A stretch of DNA of 64,000 nt, taken from assembly GCF_039909015.1 (NCBI RefSeq), contig NZ_CP150919.1, positions 5,122,501-5,186,500 on the forward strand. Direction: 5' to 3'. The notes below the pieces were generated by a model. It had not been told where the DNA came from, did no database searches, and saw nothing but the letters and a program-made list of their open reading frames with translations. This document shows, piece after piece, positions 19,357 to 27,901 of this stretch (within the stretch, counting starts at the first letter, position 1; each line of letters opens with the position of its first letter). Source of the stretch: Pseudomonas grandcourensis (GTDB lineage: Bacteria > Pseudomonadota > Gammaproteobacteria > Pseudomonadales > Pseudomonadaceae). The position numbers and the translations under genes were made by a program.

Positions 19357-20691
19357 ATGCCGAACACTGCCGCTGCGCTCGACCTGTTATTGCTGCCGAC
19401 CTGGCTGGTACCCGTCGAACCCGCTGGTGTTGTCCTCAAGGAACATGGCGTCGGCATCCGTGATGGACGCATCGTGTTTATCGGCCCACGTTCCGCTGCA
19501 CTGAAGCTTAACGCAACCGAAACCCGCGAATTGCCCGATATGTTGCTCAGCCCCGGCCTGATCAATGCCCACGGGCACGCGGCGATGACGCTGTTCCGTG
19601 GCCTGGCCGATGACCTGCCATTGATGACCTGGCTGGAGAACCACATCTGGCCCGCCGAAGCCAAGTGGGTCGATGAGGACTTCGTGCGCGACGGCACGGA
19701 TCTGGCCATCGCCGAGCAAATCAAAGGCGGCATCACCTGTTTCTCTGACATGTACTTCTTCCCGAAGGTTGCCAGCGAGCGCGTGCACAACAGCGGTATT
19801 CGCGCGCAGATCGCGATTCCGATCCTCGACTTCCCCATTCCCGGTGCCGCTACAGCGGACGAAGCCATTCGTCAGGGCGTCGAGTTGTTTGGCGATCTCA
19901 AGCATCACGAGCGCATCAAAATCACCTTCGGCCCCCATGCACCCTACACCGTAGGTGACGAAAACCTGGAAAAAATCCGGGTGATCGCCGAAGAACTGGA
20001 CGCCTCGATCCACATGCACGTGCATGAAACCGCCTTCGAAGTGCAGCAATCGGTCGAGCAGCGCGGCGAACGACCGCTGGCCCGACTGGCGCGCTTGGGC
20101 TTGCTGGGGCCGCGCTTCCAGGCAGTTCACATGACCCAGATCAGCGAAGAAGACCTGGCGCTGCTGGTAGAAAGCAACAGCAATGTGATTCATTGCCCGG
20201 AGTCGAACCTGAAACTGGCCAGCGGGTTCTGCCCGGTCGAGCGCTTGTGGCAGGCCGGGGTCAATGTCGCTGTCGGTACCGATGGCGCGGCCAGCAACAA
20301 CGACCTGGACCTGCTCGGCGAAACCCGCACCGCAGCCCTGCTGGCCAAGGCTGTCGCCGGCTCGGCCACCGCGCTGGATGCCCATCGTGCCTTGCGCATG
20401 GCCACCCTCAACGGTGCCCGGGCACTGGGTATCGAGGCCGAAACCGGCTCGCTGGAAATCGGCAAAGCCGCGGACATGGTGGCTTTCGATCTCTCGGGCC
20501 TGGCCCAGCAGCCGGTCTATGACCCGGTTTCGCAGCTTATATACGCCACCGGCCGGGATTGCGTGAAACACCTTTGGGTTGCCGGCAAGCAGTTGCTCGA
20601 CGACCGTCGCCTGACACGCCTGGATGAACAACAACTAAGCGCTGTCGCAAAGGCCTGGGGCCAGCGCATCAGTGGCCGCACCGAATCGTAA
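19357..20691 (+). CDS. mtaD: 5'-methylthioadenosine/S-adenosylhomocysteine deaminase (TRZ/ATZ amidohydrolase)
   Basis: Amidohydrolase-superfamily deaminase, 444 residues from ATG 19357. Metal and catalytic motifs are in order: [16 protein letters not shown] (HxH), [19 protein letters not shown] and [14 protein letters not shown] (Asp). In Pseudomonas the enzyme deaminates methylthioadenosine to methylthioinosine. The neighbouring mtnA strengthens the methylthioadenosine assignment over other amidohydrolases. The reading frame is open far upstream but without homology. Confidence 0.88.
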   Translation: MPNTAAALDLLLLPTWLVPVEPAGVVLKEHGVGIRDGRIVFIGPRSAALKLNATETRELPDMLLSPGLINAHGHAAMTLFRGLADDLPLMTWLENHIWPAEAKWVDEDFVRDGTDLAIAEQIKGGITCFSDMYFFPKVASERVHNSGIRAQIAIPILDFPIPGAATADEAIRQGVELFGDLKHHERIKITFGPHAPYTVGDENLEKIRVIAEELDASIHMHVHETAFEVQQSVEQRGERPLARLARLGLLGPRFQAVHMTQISEEDLALLVESNSNVIHCPESNLKLASGFCPVERLWQAGVNVAVGTDGAASNNDLDLLGETRTAALLAKAVAGSATALDAHRALRMATLNGARALGIEAETGSLEIGKAADMVAFDLSGLAQQPVYDPVSQLIYATGRDCVKHLWVAGKQLLDDRRLTRLDEQQLSAVAKAWGQRISGRTES

Positions 20692-20749
20692 GCACCCTGG
20701 AGCACAATCCGGGGCAACAGGATTTTTCAAGTTTTAGAGGACTTAAACC

Positions 20750-21448
20750 ATGAGCAACGTCGACTACGCCGAAATCGCCAAATTCGAAGCCCTGGCCCAT
20801 CGCTGGTGGGACCGCGAAAGCGAATTCAAACCGCTTCACGACATCAATCCGCTGCGGGTCAACTGGATTGACGAGCGGGTGAACCTGGCCGGCAAGAAGG
20901 TCCTCGACGTCGGTTGCGGCGGCGGCATCCTCAGCGAAGCCATGGCTCAGCGCGGCGCAACCGTGATGGGTATCGACATGGGCGAAGCGCCATTGGCGGT
21001 TGCCCAGTTGCATCAGCTGGAGTCGGGCGTAAGCGTCGAATACCGGCAGATCACCGCCGAAGCCCTGGCCGAGGAAATGCCCGAGCAGTTCGACGTGGTC
21101 ACCTGCCTGGAAATGCTTGAGCACGTACCGGACCCGTCGTCGGTCATCCGTGCCTGCTTCCGTATGGTCAAGCCCGGCGGCCAGGTGTTCCTCTCGACCA
21201 TCAACCGCAACCCGAAGGCGTACCTGTTCGCCATCGTCGGCGCCGAATACATCATGAAGCTGCTGCCGCGCGGCACCCACGATTTCAAGAAATTCATCCG
21301 CCCTTCCGAACTCGGCGCCTGGAGCCGCATGGCCGGCCTGACCGTCAAGGACATCATCGGCCTGACCTACAACCCGCTGACCAAGCACTACAAACTGGCC
21401 TCCGACGTGGACGTCAACTACATGATCCAGACCCTGCGCGAGGAGTAA
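20750..21448 (+). CDS. ubiG: Ubiquinone biosynthesis O-methyltransferase
   Basis: SAM-dependent enzyme performing both O-methylations of ubiquinone synthesis. 232 residues; the SAM motif [19 protein letters not shown] is near residue 52, and family blocks [20 protein letters not shown] and [19 protein letters not shown] are present. Good ribosome site (AGAGGA) before ATG 20750. mupP begins 4 bases after its stop. Confidence 0.97.
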   Translation: MSNVDYAEIAKFEALAHRWWDRESEFKPLHDINPLRVNWIDERVNLAGKKVLDVGCGGGILSEAMAQRGATVMGIDMGEAPLAVAQLHQLESGVSVEYRQITAEALAEEMPEQFDVVTCLEMLEHVPDPSSVIRACFRMVKPGGQVFLSTINRNPKAYLFAIVGAEYIMKLLPRGTHDFKKFIRPSELGAWSRMAGLTVKDIIGLTYNPLTKHYKLASDVDVNYMIQTLREE

Positions 21449-21452
21449 GCCG

Positions 21453-22124
21453 ATGCCAATCAGAGCAGTTCTTTTCGACATGGACGGCACCCTGCTCGAC
21501 ACCGCGCCGGACTTCATTGCGATCTGTCAGGCGATGCGTGCCGACCGTGGCTTGCCACCGATTAACGACAAGCACATTCGCGACGAGATTTCCGGCGGCG
21601 CCAAGGCGATGGTCGCGGTGACCTTCGCCATGGACCCTGAATCGCCGGGGTTCGAGGAACTGCGCCTGGAATTCCTGGAACGCTACCTCGTGGGTTGCGC
21701 CGTTCACAGCAAGCTGTTCGACGGCATGAGCGAACTGCTGGCGGACATCGAGAAGGCCAACCTGATCTGGGGCGTGGTCACCAACAAGCCGCTGCGCTTC
21801 GCCGAACCGATCATGCAACAGCTGGGGCTGGCTGAACGCTCGGCGCTGCTGATCTGCCCGGATCATGTGAAGAACAGCAAACCGGACCCGGAGCCGCTGA
21901 TTCTGGCCTGCAAGATGCTCGACCTGGACCCGGCCAGTGTTCTGTTCGTCGGCGACGACCTGCGCGACATCGAGTCGGGCCGCGATGCCGGCACCAAGAC
22001 TGCCGCGGTGACCTTTGGCTATATCCACCCGGATGATAATCCACGGCTTTGGGGGGCGGACGTGGTGGTCGATCATCCGCTGGAGTTGCGCAAGGTGCTT
22101 GATAGCGCGCTTTGCAGCTGCTGA
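21453..22124 (+). CDS. mupP: N-acetylmuramic acid 6-phosphate phosphatase (HAD family)
   Basis: HAD hydrolase in the Pseudomonas peptidoglycan recycling route that bypasses fosfomycin-sensitive UDP-MurNAc synthesis. 223 residues with [13 protein letters not shown] (nucleophile Asp), [12 protein letters not shown] (motif II), the Lys of NSKPDPEP and [15 protein letters not shown]. Often annotated as phosphoglycolate phosphatase. The position directly after ubiG matches the MupP orthologue of P. putida and P. aeruginosa as I remember it. Confidence 0.88.
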   Translation: MPIRAVLFDMDGTLLDTAPDFIAICQAMRADRGLPPINDKHIRDEISGGAKAMVAVTFAMDPESPGFEELRLEFLERYLVGCAVHSKLFDGMSELLADIEKANLIWGVVTNKPLRFAEPIMQQLGLAERSALLICPDHVKNSKPDPEPLILACKMLDLDPASVLFVGDDLRDIESGRDAGTKTAAVTFGYIHPDDNPRLWGADVVVDHPLELRKVLDSALCSC

Positions 22125-22135
22125 TTAAAGTCAAC

Positions 22136-22204
22136 AGATCGCAGCCTGCGGCAACTCCTATAGGGGACCGCGATCGACGTAGGAGTTGCCGCAGGCTGCG
22201 ATCT
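22136..22204. repeat. Inverted repeat, GATCGCAGCCTGCGGC family
   Basis: Perfect 25-base inverted arms (22136-22160 and 22180-22204), separated by 19 bases, between mupP and yciK. The same element family recurs at 33834-33909. It differs from the GCGAGC REP family. Confidence 0.9.
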
Positions 22205-22235
22205 TTTCCAGCTTTTTAATGGATTGAGGTTTTTT

Positions 22236-22976
22236 ATGTTTGATTATTCCGCCCGCCCCGAACTGCTCAAGGATCGGGTCATCCTGGTCACCGGCGCAGG
22301 ACGCGGCATCGGCGCCGCAGCGGCAAAAACCTACGCGGCCCACGGCGCAACCGTGTTGCTGCTGGGCAAGACCGAAGCCAACCTGACCCAGGTCTACGAC
22401 GAAATCGAAGCCGCCGGCCATCCACAACCGGCAGTCATCCCCTTCAACCTCGAAACCGCCCTGCCCCATCAATACGATGAGCTGGCAGCCATGATCGAAA
22501 GCGAATTCGGGCATCTCGACGGCCTGCTGCACAATGCTTCGATCATCGGCCCGCGCACGCCGATCGAGCAGCTTTCCGGCGAAAACTTCATGCGGGTCAT
22601 GCAAGTCAACGTCAATGCCATGTTCATGCTCACCAGCACACTGCTGCCGCTGCTCAAGCTGTCGCAGGATGCCTCGGTGGTGTTCACTTCCAGCAGCGTC
22701 GGCCGCAAGGGACGTGCCTACTGGGGCGCTTACGGCGTCTCCAAGTTCGCCACTGAAGGCCTGATGCAAACCCTGGCTGACGAAGTCGATACCGTGGCCC
22801 CGGTACGCTCCAACAGCATCAACCCGGGCGCCACCCGCACCAGCATGCGCGCCCAGGCTTACCCGGGTGAAAACCCTCTGAACAACCCGACGCCCGAGGA
22901 GATCATGCCGGTCTACCTCTACCTGATGGGCCCGGACAGCACTGGTATCAATGGCCAGGCGTTCAACGCCCAGTAA
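22236..22976 (+). CDS. yciK: YciK family short-chain oxidoreductase
   Basis: Classical SDR of 246 residues. The NAD(P) motif TGAGRGIGAAAAKTY is at about residue 18, LHNASIIGPRTPIEQ replaces the usual NNAG region, and the catalytic Ser and YxxxK lie in FTSSSVGRKGRAYWGAYGVSK split over that block. ATG 22236 has GAGG upstream. The substrate of YciK proteins is not established. Confidence 0.9.
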   Translation: MFDYSARPELLKDRVILVTGAGRGIGAAAAKTYAAHGATVLLLGKTEANLTQVYDEIEAAGHPQPAVIPFNLETALPHQYDELAAMIESEFGHLDGLLHNASIIGPRTPIEQLSGENFMRVMQVNVNAMFMLTSTLLPLLKLSQDASVVFTSSSVGRKGRAYWGAYGVSKFATEGLMQTLADEVDTVAPVRSNSINPGATRTSMRAQAYPGENPLNNPTPEEIMPVYLYLMGPDSTGINGQAFNAQ

Positions 22977-23353
22977 CGACCGTACGTCGCTTTCTGGTGC
23001 CGCGCCAGCTTCCTGTCGCGGCACTTGAAGACTCCCGGATTCGAGCCAGGCACCTGTCAAACAAACGTCACACTCTGCACCACACAGGTAGCAGACAGAC
23101 CGCAACTAGTTGATTTAACACAGATTTTATTCGGATGAACCGAATGGCACGACTTTCGCTCTAAGTTTGCTCAGACACGTATCGTGAAAGCAGACGGGGG
23201 TGAAGCTTGAGTGCAGAGATTACTCTTCTTCTACAAAGCGGATTAAACTTGTACGAAATGTCCTACGGGACTGACGGACCAGTACGACGCGCAGCCCTAA
23301 GCCGCTCTCACCCTGCTTGTAAGACAGCCTTACTGCTTAGGGGCGCACGCCTT
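22977..23353 (+). promoter_or_regulatory. yciK 3' hairpin and diguanylate cyclase leader
   Basis: A 377-base gap. Just after yciK, GTGCCGCG (22997-23004) pairs with CGCGGCAC (23017-23024), a possible weak terminator without a T-run. Before the cyclase, GCCCTAAGC (23294-23302) can pair with GCTTAGGGGC (23335-23344), which contains the AGGGG ribosome site of the next gene. No other gene is supported. Confidence 0.45.
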
Positions 23354-24280
23354 ATGAAACCACCCTCCCAGACCAACGCAATTGACTTCGATAGCGCCAA
23401 ATTGCAGCGCCTGGGCTTTGGTCAGCAGCCGCCCCTCCTGGAAAGACCTGTCAGTCTTGCGCAATTGCGCCAGCAACTGAGCCTGCAGCTGCAAACCAGT
23501 CTGGAGCCGCAACGCATTCTTGGGACTTTCTATCGTGAGATTCAGCGGTTGGTGCCGTTGGACGCCTTGTGCTACCTGCATAAGAGCAGTGACCTGCGCC
23601 TGGAGTTCGGCCAACGCGGCCACCACTCCATCAGCTACAGCCTCAGCCACGAAGGCGAACACTTGGGTGAGCTGATCTTCCGTCGCAATCAGCGTTTCAG
23701 CGAACAGGAACAGGGCAATCTCGAATCACTGCTGGCCGCGCTGCTTTTCCCGATGCGCAATGCGCTGCTTTACCGTACCGCCACCCAAAGCGCACTGCGC
23801 GACCCACTGACGGGCGCCGGTAACCGCATCGCCATGGACCAGACGCTGCAAAGGGAAATCGAGCTGTCCCGGCGCCATCTGCAACCGTTGTCGGTGCTGA
23901 TGCTGGACATCGATCATTTCAAGCTGGTCAATGACACCCACGGCCACAGCACTGGCGATGACGTGCTCAAGGCGGTCGCCACCACGATCAAAAACCAGCT
24001 GCGCAACGTGGACATGGTGTTCCGCTATGGCGGTGAAGAGTTCCTGATCCTACTGTCCAATACCTGTCGCGAGGCCGCGGCCATGGTCGGTGAGCGGCTG
24101 CGGTTTGCAGCGCAGTCTGAAGAGTACCTGGCCGATGGTCACAGGATCCTGCTGACGGTCAGCCTCGGCTGTTCGACCCTGTTGCCCGGCGAGTCTGCCG
24201 AAAGCCTGTTGCGGCGGGCAGACAGCGCGTTATATGTGGCCAAGCGCGAAGGTCGTAACCGGCTGGAGATGGCGGGCTGA
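23354..24280 (+). CDS. GGDEF diguanylate cyclase, soluble
   Basis: Predicted to make cyclic di-GMP. 308 residues: an N-terminal GAF-like sensor region (about 30-140, LEPQRILGTFYREIQRLVPL) and a C-terminal GGDEF domain (about 145-305). DPLTGAGNR opens the domain, the active-site motif is GGEEF in FRYGGEEFLIL, and ADSALYVAKREGRNR closes it. No RxxD inhibitory site is obvious five residues before GGEEF. No membrane span. ATG 23354 matches the P. aeruginosa PA3177 length as I recall; a TTG at 23207 would add 49 residues of no apparent homology. Confidence 0.9.
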   Translation: MKPPSQTNAIDFDSAKLQRLGFGQQPPLLERPVSLAQLRQQLSLQLQTSLEPQRILGTFYREIQRLVPLDALCYLHKSSDLRLEFGQRGHHSISYSLSHEGEHLGELIFRRNQRFSEQEQGNLESLLAALLFPMRNALLYRTATQSALRDPLTGAGNRIAMDQTLQREIELSRRHLQPLSVLMLDIDHFKLVNDTHGHSTGDDVLKAVATTIKNQLRNVDMVFRYGGEEFLILLSNTCREAAAMVGERLRFAAQSEEYLADGHRILLTVSLGCSTLLPGESAESLLRRADSALYVAKREGRNRLEMAG

Positions 24281-24304
24281 TTTTTCAGCCACGATACAAA
24301 TCAA

Positions 24305-24393
24305 TGTGGGAGCGAGCTTGCTCGCGAATGCGGAGTATCAGCGACATCCATGCCGCCTGATACACCGCTTTCGCGAGCAGGCTCGCTCCCACA
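24305..24393. repeat. Inverted REP pair, GCGAGC family
   Basis: Arms of 24 bases (24305-24328 and 24370-24393) differ by one base (CTTGC versus CAGGC form). It lies between the convergent diguanylate cyclase and TenA-like genes. Confidence 0.88.
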
Positions 24394-24415
24394 GTTGTTT
24401 CAAGCAGACGTTGGA

Positions 24416-25210
24416 TCAGCCTTCGGCCAGTGCCATCCGCTCACGCACGACCGGTGCCCGCTCTGCGTGCTCCATTTGCATGCAACGTTCGAGGAACAGG
24501 TACATGTAGTCGTAGCTCTTGCAAACGGCCTGACGCAGCTCCACCTGCAGGGATTTGCCCGGGTTGGTGCCCGCCAATGTGCAGATGATCTCCAGGGCTT
24601 CCCATGGATGGGCATCGTCGTACTGGGCATGCATCTTCAGCCACTTCATCGCCCGCTTGCGATCTTCCTCGGGGAACGAGGCGGCGTAGATACCGTTGGA
24701 ACACACTACCGCCGACCATTCCCCGGTCGCCCCTTCGATGGCGTAGTTGGTGGCGGCAATCCCGACGATCAGCGAGTCGGCGGAACTGGTGTGCCAGCAC
24801 CAATGGCTCAGGGCGTGAAGCTCCGGGGGAACCTGCTGAGCCTGCAGCTCTTCCAGGCTGACACCGTGCGCGCGACTCCAGTGCACCCAGTAATCGGCGT
24901 GGTTCAGTTCGACGCGGATGTTGCGCATCAGCCAGCGACGAGCCATGTCTTCGCCGGGATGACGGGCAAAGCGGGTCTTGGTCAGGTTTTGTGCCATATA
25001 CAACGCGAACTGTTCGACCACCGGCCAGCCACCGATCAGGTACTGGCGCATGGTCTTCGCACTGAGTTTGTTGTCTCGCATGCGTTGGTACAGTTCGTGT
25101 TCGACAACCCGGCGCTTGCTCTCGCTGCAATCCTGGATCAGGCGCTGGGCCCAGGCAGGGTAACTTGCAGCTTCCATGAGCGGTCCGGTTCGGTTGAATG
25201 TATCGATCAC
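24416..25210 (-). CDS. TenA/PqqC-like (heme-oxygenase fold) protein
   Basis: 264-residue all-helical protein of the iron-containing redox enzyme/TenA group, often labelled TenA-family regulator. Candidate ligands are seen in VEHELYQRM, RVELNHADYWVHW, IEGATGEW and HAQYDDAHPWEAL. There is no thi gene nearby, so a thiaminase role is unsupported. The start is GTG 25210 with AGGAG seven bases upstream. It lies 43 bases downstream of the GGDEF-EAL gene on the same strand and may be co-transcribed. True substrate unknown. Confidence 0.75.
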   Translation of the reverse strand: MIDTFNRTGPLMEAASYPAWAQRLIQDCSESKRRVVEHELYQRMRDNKLSAKTMRQYLIGGWPVVEQFALYMAQNLTKTRFARHPGEDMARRWLMRNIRVELNHADYWVHWSRAHGVSLEELQAQQVPPELHALSHWCWHTSSADSLIVGIAATNYAIEGATGEWSAVVCSNGIYAASFPEEDRKRAMKWLKMHAQYDDAHPWEALEIICTLAGTNPGKSLQVELRQAVCKSYDYMYLFLERCMQMEHAERAPVVRERMALAEG

Positions 25211-25253
25211 TGTCGAGCTCCTTTTGATTGTGATTGTCAGACCGGCAGGAGTT

Positions 25254-27713
25254 TCAACGGAACGTGCCAGGCGCCTTGAACAACAGCGGCTGAGGCCTGG
25301 CAGGGCGACTCAGCAAGCTGTCGCAGGTAAACAACTGCGGGCGTTCAATCACATACCCTTGAGCGTAATCTACCCCGATCTCGAGCAATGCCTGCTCGAT
25401 CTGGGGCGTTTCGACAAACTCGGCAATCGTGCGCTTACCCATCACATGGCCAATGTGATTGATCACTTCGACCATGGCGCGGTTAATCGGGTCGTCCAGC
25501 ATATCCTTTACGAAACTCCCGTCGATCTTCAGGAAGTCTACAGGCAAATGTTTCAGGTACGCGAACGAGGACATTCCGGCACAAAAATCGTCCAGGGAAA
25601 AATGGCAGCCTAAGCCTTTGAGTTCATTAATGAATCGAATGGCGCTGCCAAGATTTGAAATAGCACTGGTTTCAGTAATTTCAAAACAAATCATTTCAGG
25701 CGGAATCGAATACCTCACAAACTGTTCGCGCAAGAAGTCCAGGAACGCCTCATCCCCGATCGTCGTGCCTGACAGATTTATCGCACACATGGCCAGCGGC
25801 CCGTTGCCTTGCTCTGCCCGGCATTGGGCGATGATCTTGAACACGTTCTGCACCACCCAACGATCAAGCGAGCTCATCAGGCCATAGCGTTCAGCTGCCG
25901 GAATGAAGCTGTCGGGCAAAATCATCCGCCCGGCTTCATCATGCAATCGCAGCAGAATTTCAATATGTCCGCCGTCCTGATCGACATGACCCAAGGGGAC
26001 AATTTCCTGGGCGTACAGGCAGAAGCGGTCTTCCTCCAACGCCATGTGCAAACGCTGCACCCAGGCCATTTCGCCGAAGCGCAGAGACAATTCCGAGTCA
26101 TCCGGATGATAGACCTGAACCCGGTTACGGCCCTTTTCCTTGGCCATGTAGCACGCCATGTCAGCAGCGCGCAGCGAGGCTTCGAGCGTCGTCGGATTCT
26201 GCGCGACATGGACCAGCCCGATACTGACAGTGGTCACGAAAGGCCGGCCCTTCCAGACAAAATGCAGATTCTGCACAGTCTGGCGCAGGCTTTCGGCAAT
26301 TTTCTCCGCCGCTTCCGGTGCGCAGTTTTCCAGCAGGATGCCGAATTCGTCGCCACCCAGGCGCGCCAGGGTGTCGCCTTCGCGCAGCCCGGATTGCAAC
26401 AGCGCGCAGATGTGCCGCAACAGCTCATCGCCCGCCGCGTGGCCGCAGGTATCGTTGACCAGCTTGAACTGATCCAGATCGAGGAACATCAGGGCATGGC
26501 GGCCCGCGTAGCGGGTCAGGTTGTGTAGCGCCTGCTCCAGGCGATATTCGAATTCGCGACGGTTGGCAAGGCCGGTCAAGGCATCGTGGGTCGCCTGCCA
26601 CGACAGATTGGCGATGTATTGCCGTTCCTGGGTCATGTCATGCAGCACCAGCACCGTCCCGCTGACTTTACCGGCATTGCGGATCGGCGCGCCCACCAGC
26701 GTGACCGACACCGTGCTGCCGTCCAGGCGTTGAATCAGCTTGGAGTGTTCACTGCCGCCACTGAGTTGGCCGCTCAGAATATGCTCGATCAGGGTGAAGC
26801 CATCGGTCTGGGCGTTTTCGTCCAACAGGTTGAACAGCGCCGCCAGCGGCAACCCTGTCGCCTGCTCGGCCTTCCAGTGGGTCAACGCCTCGGCGGCCGG
26901 ATTCATGTAGGCGATCGCACCGGAAACATCCGTGGTGATCACTCCGTCGCCAATCGATTGCAGGGTGATCTGCGCCCGCTCTTTCTCCGCTTGCAACGCA
27001 TCGGCGAAGGCATGGCGCTGCTTGAGCAGTTTATGGGTGCGCATCAAGGCCAGCGCAATCAAACCCAGGGCGGTGGCCAGATTCGTCACCAGCAACAAAC
27101 GCAGAATCACCCGCGAACCTTCACCCAAGGCATCGCTGAACGCCTTTGCCGCCGGCGTCACGCCTTCGTTGATGGCGAAGATCTGCTCCTTCCAGCGCTG
27201 CACATCCACACCGGAGACCGGGCCGGCAGCGATGTGCTGATGCATGTCCTGCGCAACGTCATCGAGTTGGACCAGATAGGCATCCCCCACGGTCCAGAGG
27301 TTGATGGCTTTTTCGAGGTAGCTGAAATGACGAAAGTTGAGGTACAGCCAAATTAGACTGGAAACGTCATCCGGATGGTTGCCGCCCTTGAGGATCGCCA
27401 CACGTGCCGCCTCGATATTCGGCGGTTGATGATCCAGCGCCACGCGCAACTCATGCCCGCCATGAGGCACGGAAATGGCCTGCTGGTATTTGCGAAAAAT
27501 CGCTTCGTCGCCGCTATCGGCGTAGAGGTTGAGGTAATAGATGGCGTCTTTCTGGCCCTTGGACCAGAGACTTTCGCCGGCAACATAGCCGCGAACCGCC
27601 GACAGCACGTAAAGGCTAACGCCGCCCAACAAGGCTTGAAACACCACAACGGCGATAAATGGCCAGACGATGCCCAACAACCGTGGCGTTCCGAGAGTCC
27701 GCGTTTGATTCAT
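25254..27713 (-). CDS. Membrane PAS-GGDEF-EAL cyclic di-GMP protein
   Basis: 819 residues. TM1 at about 12-36, a ~190-residue periplasmic sensor, TM2 at about 232-254, a PAS domain (LQSIGDGVITTDVSG, MNPAAEALTHW) at about 280-395, GGDEF (RLGGDEFGIL) and EAL. Key EAL residues are present (HIEILLRL, NLSG, FEITETSA, LDDFCAG, FLKIDG, AEFVET, YAQGY), so phosphodiesterase activity is plausible; the cyclase motif is also intact. The ATG at 27713 begins MNQTRTLGTP; the frame extends 40 codons upstream without homology. The periplasmic domain is not one I recognise. Confidence 0.9.
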   Translation of the reverse strand: MNQTRTLGTPRLLGIVWPFIAVVVFQALLGGVSLYVLSAVRGYVAGESLWSKGQKDAIYYLNLYADSGDEAIFRKYQQAISVPHGGHELRVALDHQPPNIEAARVAILKGGNHPDDVSSLIWLYLNFRHFSYLEKAINLWTVGDAYLVQLDDVAQDMHQHIAAGPVSGVDVQRWKEQIFAINEGVTPAAKAFSDALGEGSRVILRLLLVTNLATALGLIALALMRTHKLLKQRHAFADALQAEKERAQITLQSIGDGVITTDVSGAIAYMNPAAEALTHWKAEQATGLPLAALFNLLDENAQTDGFTLIEHILSGQLSGGSEHSKLIQRLDGSTVSVTLVGAPIRNAGKVSGTVLVLHDMTQERQYIANLSWQATHDALTGLANRREFEYRLEQALHNLTRYAGRHALMFLDLDQFKLVNDTCGHAAGDELLRHICALLQSGLREGDTLARLGGDEFGILLENCAPEAAEKIAESLRQTVQNLHFVWKGRPFVTTVSIGLVHVAQNPTTLEASLRAADMACYMAKEKGRNRVQVYHPDDSELSLRFGEMAWVQRLHMALEEDRFCLYAQEIVPLGHVDQDGGHIEILLRLHDEAGRMILPDSFIPAAERYGLMSSLDRWVVQNVFKIIAQCRAEQGNGPLAMCAINLSGTTIGDEAFLDFLREQFVRYSIPPEMICFEITETSAISNLGSAIRFINELKGLGCHFSLDDFCAGMSSFAYLKHLPVDFLKIDGSFVKDMLDDPINRAMVEVINHIGHVMGKRTIAEFVETPQIEQALLEIGVDYAQGYVIERPQLFTCDSLLSRPARPQPLLFKAPGTFR

Positions 27714-27901
27714 GAGGTCCCTTGCATTAGCACTGCTTGTTCGTCTTCCGGACGAAATCGCTTTAGCTAGACTAGGTTGCGATTCCGATCCCGGCAAGCG
27801 ACAAGCTTTGCCCGGAGGGCGTATCGCGGCCACTGAATCCGGTCGCGATGATGTTTTTTTATAGTATTGAACTGGCGCCCTGCAATTTTGATCTCATCTC
27901 C

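Noticed and set aside
23207..23353. N-terminal extension of the diguanylate cyclase from a TTG start
   Set aside because: The extra 49 residues show no domain features and the ATG at 23354 gives the length of the known orthologue.
25254..27713. EAL domain as catalytically dead because the motif reads EIL
   Set aside because: Isoleucine is an accepted variant; the metal-binding Glu, Asn, DD, Lys and Gln positions I can see are all present.
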